This document shows, piece by piece, positions 7,406 to 15,629 of a DNA stretch of 17,202 nt. Below the pieces are notes generated by a model that was not told the origin of the DNA, searched no databases, and worked only from the letters and a program-made list of their open reading frames with translations. The DNA lies in NCBI GenBank assembly GCA_964433845.1, contig CAYSTA010000032.1:1-17202 (forward strand), read 5' to 3'. Each line of letters opens with the position of its first letter. The first letter of the stretch is position 1. The translations under genes were made by a program, and so were the position numbers. This stretch comes from MAG-121220-bin8 sp964433845 (GTDB lineage Bacteria; Bacteroidota; Bacteroidia; Flavobacteriales; Flavobacteriaceae).

Positions 7406-9250
7406 ATGGAAGAAAATAAAATTGATCCTTATCAAATTTTAGGTTTTGTCTTACTTATGGCTGCTTTTGTATGGTATATTTACACTATCCCAGAACCAGA
7501 AAAGAAAATTGTTGAAAATAGCAAAGAAAATTTAAAAATTTCAGTTCAATCAGATGATTCTAATTTAGATTCAGAAGATAATTTATCTACAGTACTAAAT
7601 TTAAAAGATGAAAGCTCTAACCCTTTTGTTAGCTCCGAAAAAAAATCTAAAATTAAGTTTGATGATGTAGTAGTTGAAAATGATGATTTGATTCTTAGGT
7701 TTAGTTCAAACGGGGGGTTGTTAACTGAAGCATTATTAAAAAATTTCACTGATTATAAGGGGGATCCTTTGTATATGATTAAGGATGGAAATCAAAACAT
7801 TAATTTGAATTTCTATTCAATAAATGGTCAATTAATTAACACTTCTAATTATCATTTTCAACCAGTTATAAATAAAAATCATGATGGTAGCACAAAATTA
7901 AGTATGATTTTATCTATTTCAAAAAATCAATTTTTAAATTTTGAATATACTCTTCCTAAAAATGGTTTTATGATAAATTTTTCAATTAAATCTTCTGGAC
8001 TTAGTAATGTAATAGATAATCAGAAGTCTATCCAATTGAACTGGGATTTAAAAGCTTTAAGACAAGCAAAAAGTGTTGAGTATGAAAATAGATATAGCCA
8101 ATTATATTATCAATATGATGGAGATGAAACAGATTATTTAAGTTCATATAGTGATAGTGACAAAACTGAAAATTCTGTCTCATGGATTTCATATGGACAA
8201 CACTTTTTTAATAGTATTCTTGTTTTAAATAATCCAGCTGATGAAGTTATTTTCGAATCAAAGAAACTTTTTGAAGATGAGGGCAAAGATGTTTTGTTTA
8301 CCAAGAATTATATTTCTTCAATTCCATTATTTTTAGATAACGCAGAATTTAATTCTAGGATGAATTTATATATTGGTCCTAATGACTATGATGTTTTAAA
8401 GAATTATGATAATAATATTTATGAATCTATATATTTTGGTTGGGGAATATTTGGATGGATTAATAGGTTTATATACTTTCCTCTATTTGGTTTCTTGAGT
8501 AAATATTTTTCGGCTGGTCTTGCAGTAATTTTTATGACAATTATCACCAGATTAGCAATGTCCCCTGTAACTTATAAAACATATGTTTCTCAAGCTAGAA
8601 TGAAAGTGTTAAGGCCTGAAATAACTGAACTAAATGAAAAATATAAAAATGATGCAGTAAAAAAACAACAAGAAACTATGAAGCTTTATAATAAAGCAGG
8701 CGCTAATCCTCTTTTAGGTTGTGTTCCAGCATTATTTCAGTTGCCTGTTTTTTATGCGTTATTCTGTTTTTTTCCAATTGCTTTTCCTTTAAGAGGCAAA
8801 CCATTTCTTTGGGCTGATGACCTTTCTTCATATGATGTAATAGCAGAACTTCCTTTTAGTATTCCTTGGTATGGTGATCACGTTAGTTTACTTCCAATTT
8901 TAGCGTCTATTGCAATTTTTTTCTATACCATGATGTCTTCAGGAGCTCAAATGCAATCCTCTCAACCAGGAATGCCTAATATGAAATTTATAATGTATTT
9001 AATGCCTGTGATGATGCTATTCTTTTTTAATAATTATGCAAGTGCATTTAGTTTATATTATTTTGTTTCCAATATCCTAACTATTTTGTTAATGCTAACG
9101 ATAAAACATTTTATTATCGATGAAGAAAAAATACTTCTTCAAATTCAGGAAAACAAGAAGAAGCCTACTACTCAAAACAGGTTTCAAAGAAAGATGCAAG
9201 AAATGATGGATAAAGCTGAAGAACAAAGAAAATTACAAAATAGAAAGTAG
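7406..9250 (+). CDS. yidC: Membrane protein insertase YidC
   Basis: Inserts and folds inner-membrane proteins, alone or with SecYEG. Typical Gram-negative layout: first transmembrane helix at about residues 10-28, a large periplasmic beta domain up to about 340, then the conserved hydrophobic core. The core helices lie near 345-390, 435-460, 493-510 and 528-566. Arg382 in TMIITRLAMSP is the conserved groove arginine. The cytoplasmic hairpin (about 393-432) has RPEITELNEKYK and KQQETMKLYNKAGANPLLGC, and PALFQLPVFYALF follows. A basic tail after residue 570 (KKKPTTQNRFQRK...QRKLQNRK) may touch ribosomes or lipid. Length is 614 residues, normal for Bacteroidota. It lies four bases downstream of pyrG and 21 bases upstream of mnmA. 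Working in the same pathway as ftsY at the left end of this block. Confidence 0.97.
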   Translation: MEENKIDPYQILGFVLLMAAFVWYIYTIPEPEKKIVENSKENLKISVQSDDSNLDSEDNLSTVLNLKDESSNPFVSSEKKSKIKFDDVVVENDDLILRFSSNGGLLTEALLKNFTDYKGDPLYMIKDGNQNINLNFYSINGQLINTSNYHFQPVINKNHDGSTKLSMILSISKNQFLNFEYTLPKNGFMINFSIKSSGLSNVIDNQKSIQLNWDLKALRQAKSVEYENRYSQLYYQYDGDETDYLSSYSDSDKTENSVSWISYGQHFFNSILVLNNPADEVIFESKKLFEDEGKDVLFTKNYISSIPLFLDNAEFNSRMNLYIGPNDYDVLKNYDNNIYESIYFGWGIFGWINRFIYFPLFGFLSKYFSAGLAVIFMTIITRLAMSPVTYKTYVSQARMKVLRPEITELNEKYKNDAVKKQQETMKLYNKAGANPLLGCVPALFQLPVFYALFCFFPIAFPLRGKPFLWADDLSSYDVIAELPFSIPWYGDHVSLLPILASIAIFFYTMMSSGAQMQSSQPGMPNMKFIMYLMPVMMLFFFNNYASAFSLYYFVSNILTILLMLTIKHFIIDEEKILLQIQENKKKPTTQNRFQRKMQEMMDKAEEQRKLQNRK

Positions 9251-9271
9251 TTTTTAATACATTTATAATCC

Positions 9272-10462
9272 ATGTCTAACAAAAAAATACGTGTTGTAGT
9301 TGCGCTTTCAGGTGGCGTAGATTCAAGTGTTTCAGCTCATCTTTTAGTTGAACAAGGTTATGATGTTATAGGTGTTTTTATGAAAAACTGGCATGACGAA
9401 TCTGTAACTATTTCAAAGGAGTGTCCTTGGCTAGAAGACAGTTACGATGCTATGTTAGTTAGTGAAAAACTTTCTATTCCTTTTCAAACAGTTGATTTAA
9501 GTGCTGAATATAAAAGGAGAATAGTTGATTATATGTTTGATGAATATGAAAAGGGGAATACCCCCAATCCAGATATTCTTTGTAATAGAGAAATTAAGTT
9601 TGATATATTTTTAAGAATTGCTTTAAAGTTAGGTGCAGATTTTATTGCGACTGGGCATTATTGTAGAGTTAAAAAAAATCCAGATAATGATATCTGTAGT
9701 TTACTAATGGGTCTTGACAAAAACAAGGATCAGTCATATTTTTTATGTCAACTATCTCAGAATCAATTAAGTAAAACTTTATTTCCAATTGGAAACTTAA
9801 CTAAAAAAGAAGTTAGGGAAATTGCTAAAAAACAAAAACTAGTTACAGCAGAAAAGAAGGATTCTCAAGGATTGTGTTTTATTGGAAAAGTTAAATTGCC
9901 AGATTTTCTTCAGCAAAAACTTAAACCTAAAAAAGGAAAAATAATTAAAATTTCTATTGATAATTCCAAGCATATAAAACATGATTCTAAAAATTTATCA
10001 CATAAAAATTTATATGAAATTTCTAAACCCTTTGACTATGAATATGGAGATGGAGAATATATAGGGGATCATAATGGAGCTCATTTTTTTACAATTGGAC
10101 AAAGAAAAGGTTTGGCAGTTGGAGGAACAAAAAACCCTTTATTTGTTTTAAAAACAGATGTAATTAATAATATAATTTATGTCGGAGAAGGAAAAAATCA
10201 CCCGGGTTTATTTAGAGATGTTCTTTTTATAAGAAAAGAAGATATACATCTTTTAAGAAAAGATAAATATAACGATAAACGAAAAAGTTTTAGCGTAAAG
10301 GCAAGAATAAGATATCGTCAGCCATTACAAAACGCATTATTAGTTTTTGTAAATAATGGAGCTTTTTTGGTCTTTCAAAAAAAACAATCTGCGATAACAA
10401 AGGGACAGTTTGCTGTTTGGTATAGTGATAAAGAGTTGCTTGGTTCGGGTGTTATTTCTTGA
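9272..10462 (+). CDS. mnmA: tRNA-specific 2-thiouridylase MnmA
   Basis: Thiolates position 2 of wobble uridine-34 in Lys, Glu and Gln tRNAs using ATP and a relayed persulfide sulfur. The PP-loop ALSGGVDSSV is at residues 11-20. The two catalytic cysteines are visible: Cys104 in NPDILCNREIKF and Cys202 in DSQGLCFIG. Also typical are GHYCRV near 128, KDQSYFLCQL near 152, and GQRKGLAVGG in the C-terminal part. The segment with CPWLEDSYDA after the first strand is the usual Bacteroidota form. Length is 396 residues, complete. Its TGA at 10460-10462 directly abuts the convergent lysA stop, so no intergenic terminator exists on this side. Confidence 0.97.
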   Translation: MSNKKIRVVVALSGGVDSSVSAHLLVEQGYDVIGVFMKNWHDESVTISKECPWLEDSYDAMLVSEKLSIPFQTVDLSAEYKRRIVDYMFDEYEKGNTPNPDILCNREIKFDIFLRIALKLGADFIATGHYCRVKKNPDNDICSLLMGLDKNKDQSYFLCQLSQNQLSKTLFPIGNLTKKEVREIAKKQKLVTAEKKDSQGLCFIGKVKLPDFLQQKLKPKKGKIIKISIDNSKHIKHDSKNLSHKNLYEISKPFDYEYGDGEYIGDHNGAHFFTIGQRKGLAVGGTKNPLFVLKTDVINNIIYVGEGKNHPGLFRDVLFIRKEDIHLLRKDKYNDKRKSFSVKARIRYRQPLQNALLVFVNNGAFLVFQKKQSAITKGQFAVWYSDKELLGSGVIS

Positions 10463-11677
10463 TTATAATTTATCAAAATCTAATTCAATTTGATTCTTTA
10501 TAAGATCTTCTATGGTTTCTCTTTTTCGGATCTCAATAAGTTTATTGTTTATATATAGCACTTCAGTTGGTTTGTATCTAGAATTATAATTACTTGCCAT
10601 TGAAAAGCAGTATGCTCCTGCATTATTAAAAGATAAAACATCTCCTTCAGAAATCTTAGAAATCCTTCTGTTAGATGCAAAAGTATCTGTTTCACAAATA
10701 TATCCAACAACTGAATAGAATCTTTGGGAATCATTAGGGTTAGAGATATTTTCTATATAATGGTTCGAACCATACATCATAGGACGAATAAAATGATTAA
10801 ACCCTGAATCTACTTGAGCAAAAACAGTTGAAGTTGTTTGTTTAATTGAATTAACTGAACACAAAAAAAATCCTGCTTCACTAACTAGAAATTTACCTGG
10901 CTCAAAAGCTAGAGTTAGTTCTTTCCCATAATCTTTGCAAAATTGATTAAATCTTTTGGAAAGTTTTATGCCTAACTCTTCTACATTTGTTTCGGAATCT
11001 GTTCGAGAATATGGTACTTTAAATCCGCTTCCAAAGTCAATAAATTCTAAATCTTTAAACTTTAATGCAGTTTGAAATAATATTTCAGTAGCACGAACAA
11101 ACACATCAATATCTAAAATATCACTTCCTGTATGCATGTGAATTCCATTTACTTTTATGTTGGTGTTATTTATAATTCTAAGTAGAAGAGGTATTTGATG
11201 AATACTTATTCCGAATTTAGAATCTATATGGCCTACAGATATTTTATTATTCCCTCCAGCCATTACATGTGGATTGATTCTAACACAAACAGGAGTTTTT
11301 GGATATAAGTTTCCAAACTGTTCTAGCAAATTCAAATTATCAATATTTATTCTTACTCCCAATTTTGAGACTTTATTAACTTCATCAATAGAAACACCAT
11401 TTGGAGTATAAATGATTTTTTCAGGAGGGTATCCGGCTTTAATACCAAGTCTAACTTCTTGAATTGAGACAGTGTCAATTCCAGCCCCTAGCGTATGGAT
11501 GTATTTTAAAACGGATATGTTTGATAATGCTTTAACAGCGTAAAAGATTTCTAATTTATTAACTTGTCTAAATGACTTTTTAAGTCTATTATATTGACTT
11601 TTTATTTTGGTTGTATCATACACATATGAAGGTGTTCCGAATTTTCTTGCTACTTCCAGTAGTTTGCTATTTTTCAT
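10463..11677 (-). CDS. lysA: Diaminopimelate decarboxylase
   Basis: PLP enzyme that decarboxylates meso-diaminopimelate to L-lysine, the last step of lysine synthesis. The alanine-racemase-like barrel carries the PLP lysine Lys49 in FYAVKALSN, the phosphate-binding part with HMHTGSD (180-186), FGSGF near 215-219, and FEPGKFLV (258-265). The C-terminal domain has Cys328-Glu329 in CETDTFA, the catalytic cysteine pair site, and NNAGAYCFSMASNYN (351-365) with the PLP-contacting Tyr356. Length is 404 residues, normal. The start ATG fits family N termini (residue 14 Gly-Thr-Pro-x-Tyr-Val-Tyr-Asp). A perfect -7 element sits only four bases upstream of the ATG, suggesting a leaderless message. It lies alone on the minus strand between mnmA (convergent) and sucC (divergent). 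Confidence 0.97.
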   Translation of the reverse strand: MKNSKLLEVARKFGTPSYVYDTTKIKSQYNRLKKSFRQVNKLEIFYAVKALSNISVLKYIHTLGAGIDTVSIQEVRLGIKAGYPPEKIIYTPNGVSIDEVNKVSKLGVRINIDNLNLLEQFGNLYPKTPVCVRINPHVMAGGNNKISVGHIDSKFGISIHQIPLLLRIINNTNIKVNGIHMHTGSDILDIDVFVRATEILFQTALKFKDLEFIDFGSGFKVPYSRTDSETNVEELGIKLSKRFNQFCKDYGKELTLAFEPGKFLVSEAGFFLCSVNSIKQTTSTVFAQVDSGFNHFIRPMMYGSNHYIENISNPNDSQRFYSVVGYICETDTFASNRRISKISEGDVLSFNNAGAYCFSMASNYNSRYKPTEVLYINNKLIEIRKRETIEDLIKNQIELDFDKL

Positions 11678-11681
11678 TCGG

Positions 11682-11689
11682 CAAATATA
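11682..11689 (-). promoter_or_regulatory. Candidate -7 element of lysA promoter
   Basis: Reading on the minus strand, TATATTTG is an exact TAnnTTTG match that ends four bases before the lysA ATG. A start of transcription at the usual distance would fall on or next to the start codon. The -33 region upstream is only a T-run without a clear TTG. Confidence 0.5.
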
Positions 11690-11784
11690 TATAATGTATC
11701 CTTTTTTTTAATTAAAAACAGTTTTATATTTAAAATATCATTATAAAAAAACAATAACTCATTCTTCTTTTGTTAATTGTTTGT

Positions 11785-11792
11785 TATTTTAG
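11785..11792 (+). promoter_or_regulatory. Weak candidate -7 element of sucC promoter
   Basis: TATTTTAG matches TAnnTTTG with one mismatch, 17 bases before the sucC ATG at 11810, in the 132-base divergent lysA/sucC gap. A TTG at 11770-11772 is too close to be a normal -33 element. Apart from this and the lysA element the gap is featureless AT-rich sequence. Confidence 0.25.
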
Positions 11793-11809
11793 CCTTTCAA
11801 ATTTATTGT

Positions 11810-13000
11810 ATGAACTTACACGAATTTCAAGGAAAAAAAATATTAGCCGAACATGATGTAGGCATCCAAAGAGGATATGTTTTATCTAATAAAAAGAATA
11901 CTTTGAAAGTAGCAGATCAGCTAATAAAGGAAACTAACACAGGTTGGTTTATTGTAAAAGCTCAGATTCATGCAGGAGGAAGAGGTAAAGGAGGTGGAGT
12001 TAAAATTGCTAAAAATGTTGATGAACTACAAGATGTTGTCTCTGAAATTCTTGGGATGCATTTAGTGACTCCTCAAACTCCAAAAGAAGGTAAATTGGTC
12101 AATCAAGTTTTAATAGCAGAGGATGTTTATTATCCGGGAGAATCTGATCCAGAAGAATTTTATATTTCTATTTTATTAAATAGAGAGACGGGAAAAAATA
12201 TGATTATGTATTCTACTGAAGGCGGGGTGGATATAGAATCTGTAGCAGAAAAAACTCCTGAATTAATTTTTTATGAAGATATAGACCCGTTAATTGGTAT
12301 TATTCCTTTTCAATCTAGAAAAATTGCATTTAATTTAGGTTTGTCTGGTAAGGCTTTTAAAGAAATGGTTAAGTTTATTTCCAGGCTTTATAAATCATAT
12401 GTTTCTTCAGATGCATCCCTTTTTGAAATTAATCCTGTTTTAAAAACTTCTGATAATAAAATTATAGCAGTTGACGCTAAAGTTACCTTAGATGACAACT
12501 CGTTGTTCAGGCATAAGGAATATGAATCTTGGAGAGATCTTAAGGAAGAAAATCCAGTAGAAATTGAAGCTAGATCAGTTGGTCTAAATTATGTAGATTT
12601 AGATGGGAATGTTGGTTGTATGGTAAATGGTGCTGGCTTAGCTATGGCAACTATGGATTTGATTAAACAGTCTGGAGGAGAGCCAGCAAATTTCTTAGAT
12701 GTTGGAGGGACTGCTGATGCAAAAAGAGTTGAAACAGCTTTCAGGTTAATATTAAAAGACAAAAATGTAAAAGCAATTTTAGTTAATATTTTTGGGGGTA
12801 TAGTTAGATGTGATAGGGTTGCTAAAGGAATTGTAGATGCTTTTAATAACATGGGTAGTTCTATTAATGTTCCAATAATTGTTAGACTTCAGGGGACTAA
12901 TGCACAGATAGCTAAAAACATTATTGATAATTGTGGTTTTAAGGTTTACAGCGCTATAGAATTCCAAGAAGCTGCTGATAAAATACAAAAACTTATCTGA
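11810..13000 (+). CDS. sucC: Succinyl-CoA ligase (ADP-forming) beta subunit
   Basis: Beta subunit of the TCA-cycle enzyme converting succinyl-CoA, ADP and phosphate to succinate, CoA and ATP; works with the alpha subunit SucD. Starts with the family-typical MNLHEFQGKKIL. The N-terminal ATP-grasp domain has VKAQIHAGGRGKGGGV (about 49-64), FEINPVL and AVDAKVTLDD. The C-terminal ligase domain has GNVGCMVNGAGLAMATMD, FLDVGGTAD and VNIFGGIVRCD. Length is 396 residues, complete. The frame is open from a TTG at 11777, but MNLHEF at 11810 is the family start. No sucD lies beside it; the next gene is hsp20, so the alpha subunit must be encoded elsewhere. Confidence 0.97.
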   Translation: MNLHEFQGKKILAEHDVGIQRGYVLSNKKNTLKVADQLIKETNTGWFIVKAQIHAGGRGKGGGVKIAKNVDELQDVVSEILGMHLVTPQTPKEGKLVNQVLIAEDVYYPGESDPEEFYISILLNRETGKNMIMYSTEGGVDIESVAEKTPELIFYEDIDPLIGIIPFQSRKIAFNLGLSGKAFKEMVKFISRLYKSYVSSDASLFEINPVLKTSDNKIIAVDAKVTLDDNSLFRHKEYESWRDLKEENPVEIEARSVGLNYVDLDGNVGCMVNGAGLAMATMDLIKQSGGEPANFLDVGGTADAKRVETAFRLILKDKNVKAILVNIFGGIVRCDRVAKGIVDAFNNMGSSINVPIIVRLQGTNAQIAKNIIDNCGFKVYSAIEFQEAADKIQKLI

Positions 13001-13004
13001 TGAG

Positions 13005-13050
13005 TGACATTATGTCATTATAAATGAATTAAATAAAGACATTATGTCAT
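13005..13050 (+). promoter_or_regulatory. Tandem palindromic operator-like sites upstream of hsp20
   Basis: Two copies of GACATTATGTCAT occur at 13006-13018 and 13038-13050, in the same orientation. The core is an inverted repeat: the first copy is palindromic over 13 bases (TGACAT-T-ATGTCA, 13005-13017), the second over 11. Copy-to-copy distance is 32 bases, close to three DNA helical turns, so two bound dimers would face the same side. They start four bases after the sucC stop and end 69 bases before the hsp20 ATG. The regulator is unknown; the sequence is not the CIRCE element recognised by HrcA. It lacks a T-run, so it is not a terminator. Confidence 0.6.
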
Positions 13051-13061
13051 ATAATTTCTTA

Positions 13062-13077
13062 TGGCATTCATTTTGTA
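13062..13077 (+). promoter_or_regulatory. Sigma-54-like -24/-12 candidate promoter of hsp20
   Basis: TGGCATTCATTTTGTA aligns to the sigma-54 consensus TGGCACG-N4-TTGCA with the correct 12-base distance between the GG and the second G, and three mismatches (two in CG, one in GC). Transcription would start near 13088 with a leader of about 32 bases. A competing reading is a normal Bacteroidota promoter: TTG at 13073-13075 as -33 and AAAATTTG at 13092-13099 as a one-mismatch -7. Only one may be real; the sequence does not decide. Confidence 0.35.
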
Positions 13078-13119
13078 CTATTCAAATCGTAAAAATTTGT
13101 TTAACTAAAAAAATACATT

Positions 13120-13542
13120 ATGAATTTAATTAAAAAACAATCATCTTTTTTCCCTTTAATTTTTGATGAGTTTTTCAAAAATAATTGGAATATAAATGTT
13201 CCATATAATTCTTTTAACATTCCATCTTTTAATGTAAAAGAAAATGATAAAGAATTTATTTTAGAACTTGCTATTCCTGGAAAAAATAATAATGATTTTA
13301 ATGTGGAAATTGATAATAGACTATTAACAATATCCACAACAGATGAAAAAGAATTATCCGATCATAATTATACAATAAAGGAATTTGGATATTCTTCTTT
13401 TGAGAAATCTTTTGAATTACCTGAATCTATTGATATAGATAAGGTTAATTCTTTTTACAGAAATGGAATTCTTTCAACTACTTTGCCTAAAAGAAAGGAG
13501 TTTCATAATAAGCCTAAGAAAGTTATAACTGTAAAGAAATAA
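13120..13542 (+). CDS. Small heat-shock protein, Hsp20 / alpha-crystallin family
   Basis: ATP-independent holdase that binds unfolding proteins in the cytoplasm and hands them to the DnaK/ClpB refolding machinery. The alpha-crystallin domain spans about residues 34-127, starting at PSFNVKENDKEFILELAIPG, with VEIDNRLLTIS, YSSFEKSFELPESID and the characteristic FYRNGILSTTLPK (the G-x-L signature). The C terminus carries an I-x-V motif (VITV) that usually docks into neighbouring subunits in the oligomer. Length is 140 residues, normal for bacterial class A-like sHSPs. It has its own control region with tandem palindromes, which fits stress-inducible expression (inference), and is closed by a strong hairpin terminator. 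Confidence 0.95.
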   Translation: MNLIKKQSSFFPLIFDEFFKNNWNINVPYNSFNIPSFNVKENDKEFILELAIPGKNNNDFNVEIDNRLLTISTTDEKELSDHNYTIKEFGYSSFEKSFELPESIDIDKVNSFYRNGILSTTLPKRKEFHNKPKKVITVKK

Positions 13543-13544
13543 AG

Positions 13545-13577
13545 AAAAAGGGGAGGATTTGTAATCCTCCCCTTTTT
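13545..13577. terminator. Bidirectional intrinsic terminator between hsp20 and uvrB
   Basis: A perfect 15-bp inverted repeat: the left arm 13545-13559 (AAAAAGGGGAGGATT) pairs with 13563-13577 around a TGT loop. The G/C-rich core flanked by A5 on one side and T5 on the other provides a U-run for transcripts from either direction. It begins two bases after the hsp20 stop and overlaps the uvrB stop codon (13576-13578) by two bases. It is the only strong intrinsic terminator recognised in the window. Confidence 0.93.
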
Positions 13578-15549
13578 ATTCTTTCAATAGTTTTATTCTA
13601 TCTCTTAATCTAGCAGCTTCAACAAAATCTAAGTCTTTAGCTGCTTTTTCCATTTTTGATCGACATTTTCTTATTTCTTTTTCTTTTTTTTCTTTTGATA
13701 AATTTTTTATTTTTTCATTTATCAATTCATCCTTTACAATTTTATTTGAATTATTTTCTTCATTTATAAAAAAATTAGATATGTTTTTATTAAGTGGGGT
13801 AGGAATTATATCAAATTTTTTATTATAATTCTTTTGTTTTTTTCTTCTATATTTAGTTTCATCAATAGTTTTTTGCATACTCTTAGTTATCTTATTTGCA
13901 TACATTATTGCCTTTCCATTGACATTTCTTGCTGCTCTTCCGATGGTTTGGGTTAGAGAACGATGACTTCTTAAAAATCCTTCTTTATCTGCATCTAAAA
14001 TGATTACCAATGAAACTTCAGGCAAATCTAGTCCTTCTCTTAAAAGATTTACTCCCACTAATACATCAAACAAACCTTTTCTCAATCCTTGCATTATTTC
14101 TACTCTCTCTAATGTTTCAATATCACTGTGAATATACCTACATCTTATTTCTATTTGACTTAAGAATTTAACTAATTCCTCAGACATTCTTTTAGTTAAT
14201 GTAGTTATTAAAATACGTTCATTTTTTTCAACTTTTAATTGAATTTCATCTATCAAATCGTCTATTTGGTTTTCACTTGGTCTTATTTCAATCATAGGAT
14301 CTAGTAATCCTGTGGGTCTTATTATTTGTTCAATATAAATGCCTTCTGTCTTAAGCATTTCATAGTCAGATGGTGTTGCACTAACATAAATAACTTGATT
14401 TTGAATTTGTTCAAACTCTTCATATTTCAATGGTCTGTTATCTAAGGCAGCAGGAAGTCTAAACCCATATTCTACTAAATTTTCTTTTCTGCTTCTATCT
14501 CCACCATACATGGCATGAACTTGTGGTAATGTTACATGACTTTCATCAACTACCATTAAATAATCATTAGGGAAATAATCTAATAAACAAAAAGGTCTTG
14601 TGCCTGGTTCACGTCCATCAATATATCTTGAGTAATTTTCAATACCAGAACAATAACCTAATTCAGCTATCATTTCTAAATCAAAATTTGTTCTTTCTTC
14701 TAATCTTTTTGCCTCTAGGTGTTTACCTATTTCTTTGAAGTAATTTATTTGATTTAAGAGATCTTTCCTGATTTTATCCATTGCATTTTGTAAAACATCG
14801 GGTGATGTTGCAAACATATTAGCAGGATAAATAAACAACTTATTTAAGTTTTCTGTTTTTTTATTAGTTATGGGGTCAAAAATTTCAATTTCATCAATTT
14901 CATCTCCAAAAAAATGAATTTTAAAAGCATGGTCTGCATAGCTTGGGAAAATATCAATAATATCTCCAGAAACTCTAAAAGACCCAATTTCTATATCTGT
15001 ATTTGATCTTGAATAAAGACTTTGAACTAATTTATGTAACAAATCTGTTCTAGAAATATTTTGATTTTTTTTTATTTCAATAATATTTTTCTTAAACTCA
15101 ATTGGATTCCCAATTCCATAAAGACATGAAACTGAAGCAACTACAATTATATCTCTTCTTCCAGAGAGAAGCGATGAAGTAGTGCTTAATCTTAGTTTTT
15201 CAATTTCATCATTAATTGATAAATCTTTTTCTATATATGTTCCTGTAATAGGAAGGTATGCTTCAGGTTGATAATAATCATAATATGAAACAAAATATTC
15301 AATAGCATTATTAGGAAAATATTCTTTAAACTCTGTATATAATTGGGCAGCCAAAGTTTTATTGTGAGCCAAAACTAAAGTAGGTTTATTAACAGTATTT
15401 ATTACGTTAGCAATAGTGAAAGTTTTTCCAGAACCGGTAACACCTTTTAATGTTTGAAATTTTAGGTTATCATAAATTCCCGTTACAAGCTCTTTAATTG
15501 CTTCAGGTTGATCTCCTGTAGGGTTATATTTAGATTGTAAATCAAACAA
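13576..15549 (-). CDS. uvrB: Excinuclease ABC subunit UvrB
   Basis: Damage-verifying helicase-like subunit of nucleotide excision repair; loaded by UvrA, then recruits UvrC. Motifs in order: KYNPTGDQPEAI (Q-motif region), Walker A GVTGSGKT (36-43), the beta-hairpin region YYDYYQPEAYLP to EKDLSINDE (about 89-115) that probes the strands, DESH box (334-337), VSATP (388-392), LLREGLDLPE (501-510), and QTIGRAARN (533-541). The C-terminal UVR motif that binds UvrC is at about 620-655 (KCRSKMEKAAKDLDFVEAARLRDRI). Length is 657 residues, complete. The start is a TTG at 15549; there is no in-frame ATG/GTG before the upstream stop. An exact -7 element lies about 20 bases upstream. Divergent from the kinase-like gene. 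Confidence 0.97.
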   Translation of the reverse strand: MFDLQSKYNPTGDQPEAIKELVTGIYDNLKFQTLKGVTGSGKTFTIANVINTVNKPTLVLAHNKTLAAQLYTEFKEYFPNNAIEYFVSYYDYYQPEAYLPITGTYIEKDLSINDEIEKLRLSTTSSLLSGRRDIIVVASVSCLYGIGNPIEFKKNIIEIKKNQNISRTDLLHKLVQSLYSRSNTDIEIGSFRVSGDIIDIFPSYADHAFKIHFFGDEIDEIEIFDPITNKKTENLNKLFIYPANMFATSPDVLQNAMDKIRKDLLNQINYFKEIGKHLEAKRLEERTNFDLEMIAELGYCSGIENYSRYIDGREPGTRPFCLLDYFPNDYLMVVDESHVTLPQVHAMYGGDRSRKENLVEYGFRLPAALDNRPLKYEEFEQIQNQVIYVSATPSDYEMLKTEGIYIEQIIRPTGLLDPMIEIRPSENQIDDLIDEIQLKVEKNERILITTLTKRMSEELVKFLSQIEIRCRYIHSDIETLERVEIMQGLRKGLFDVLVGVNLLREGLDLPEVSLVIILDADKEGFLRSHRSLTQTIGRAARNVNGKAIMYANKITKSMQKTIDETKYRRKKQKNYNKKFDIIPTPLNKNISNFFINEENNSNKIVKDELINEKIKNLSKEKKEKEIRKCRSKMEKAAKDLDFVEAARLRDRIKLLKE

Positions 15550-15568
15550 AATAAAAATTAACTTTAGT

Positions 15569-15576
15569 CAAATTTA
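15569..15576 (-). promoter_or_regulatory. Candidate -7 element of uvrB promoter
   Basis: On the minus strand, TAAATTTG is an exact TAnnTTTG match ending 20 bases before the TTG start of uvrB, giving a plausible leader of about 14 bases. No clear -33 TTG at the usual distance. Confidence 0.45.
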
Positions 15577-15607
15577 AGACAATAACTTTCTAAAATAATA
15601 AATAAGT

Positions 15608-15615
15608 TAACTTTG
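15608..15615 (+). promoter_or_regulatory. Candidate -7 element of the 353-residue gene
   Basis: TAACTTTG is an exact TAnnTTTG match ending 14 bases before the ATG at 15630. With the uvrB element on the other strand it makes the 80-base gap a compact divergent promoter region. Confidence 0.45.
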
Positions 15616-15629
15616 AAAAAAAATATTAT

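Noticed and set aside
11777..11809. Upstream sucC start at TTG 11777
   Set aside because: SucC proteins begin with MNLHEFQ, which is at ATG 11810; the 11 extra residues overlap the promoter region.
13005..13050. Palindromes as the sucC terminator
   Set aside because: Stems are 5-6 bp, A/T-rich, duplicated and not followed by a T-run; an operator pair fits better.
12589..13337. Minus-strand open frames over sucC and hsp20
   Set aside because: They lie antisense to well-supported genes and show no recognisable protein features.
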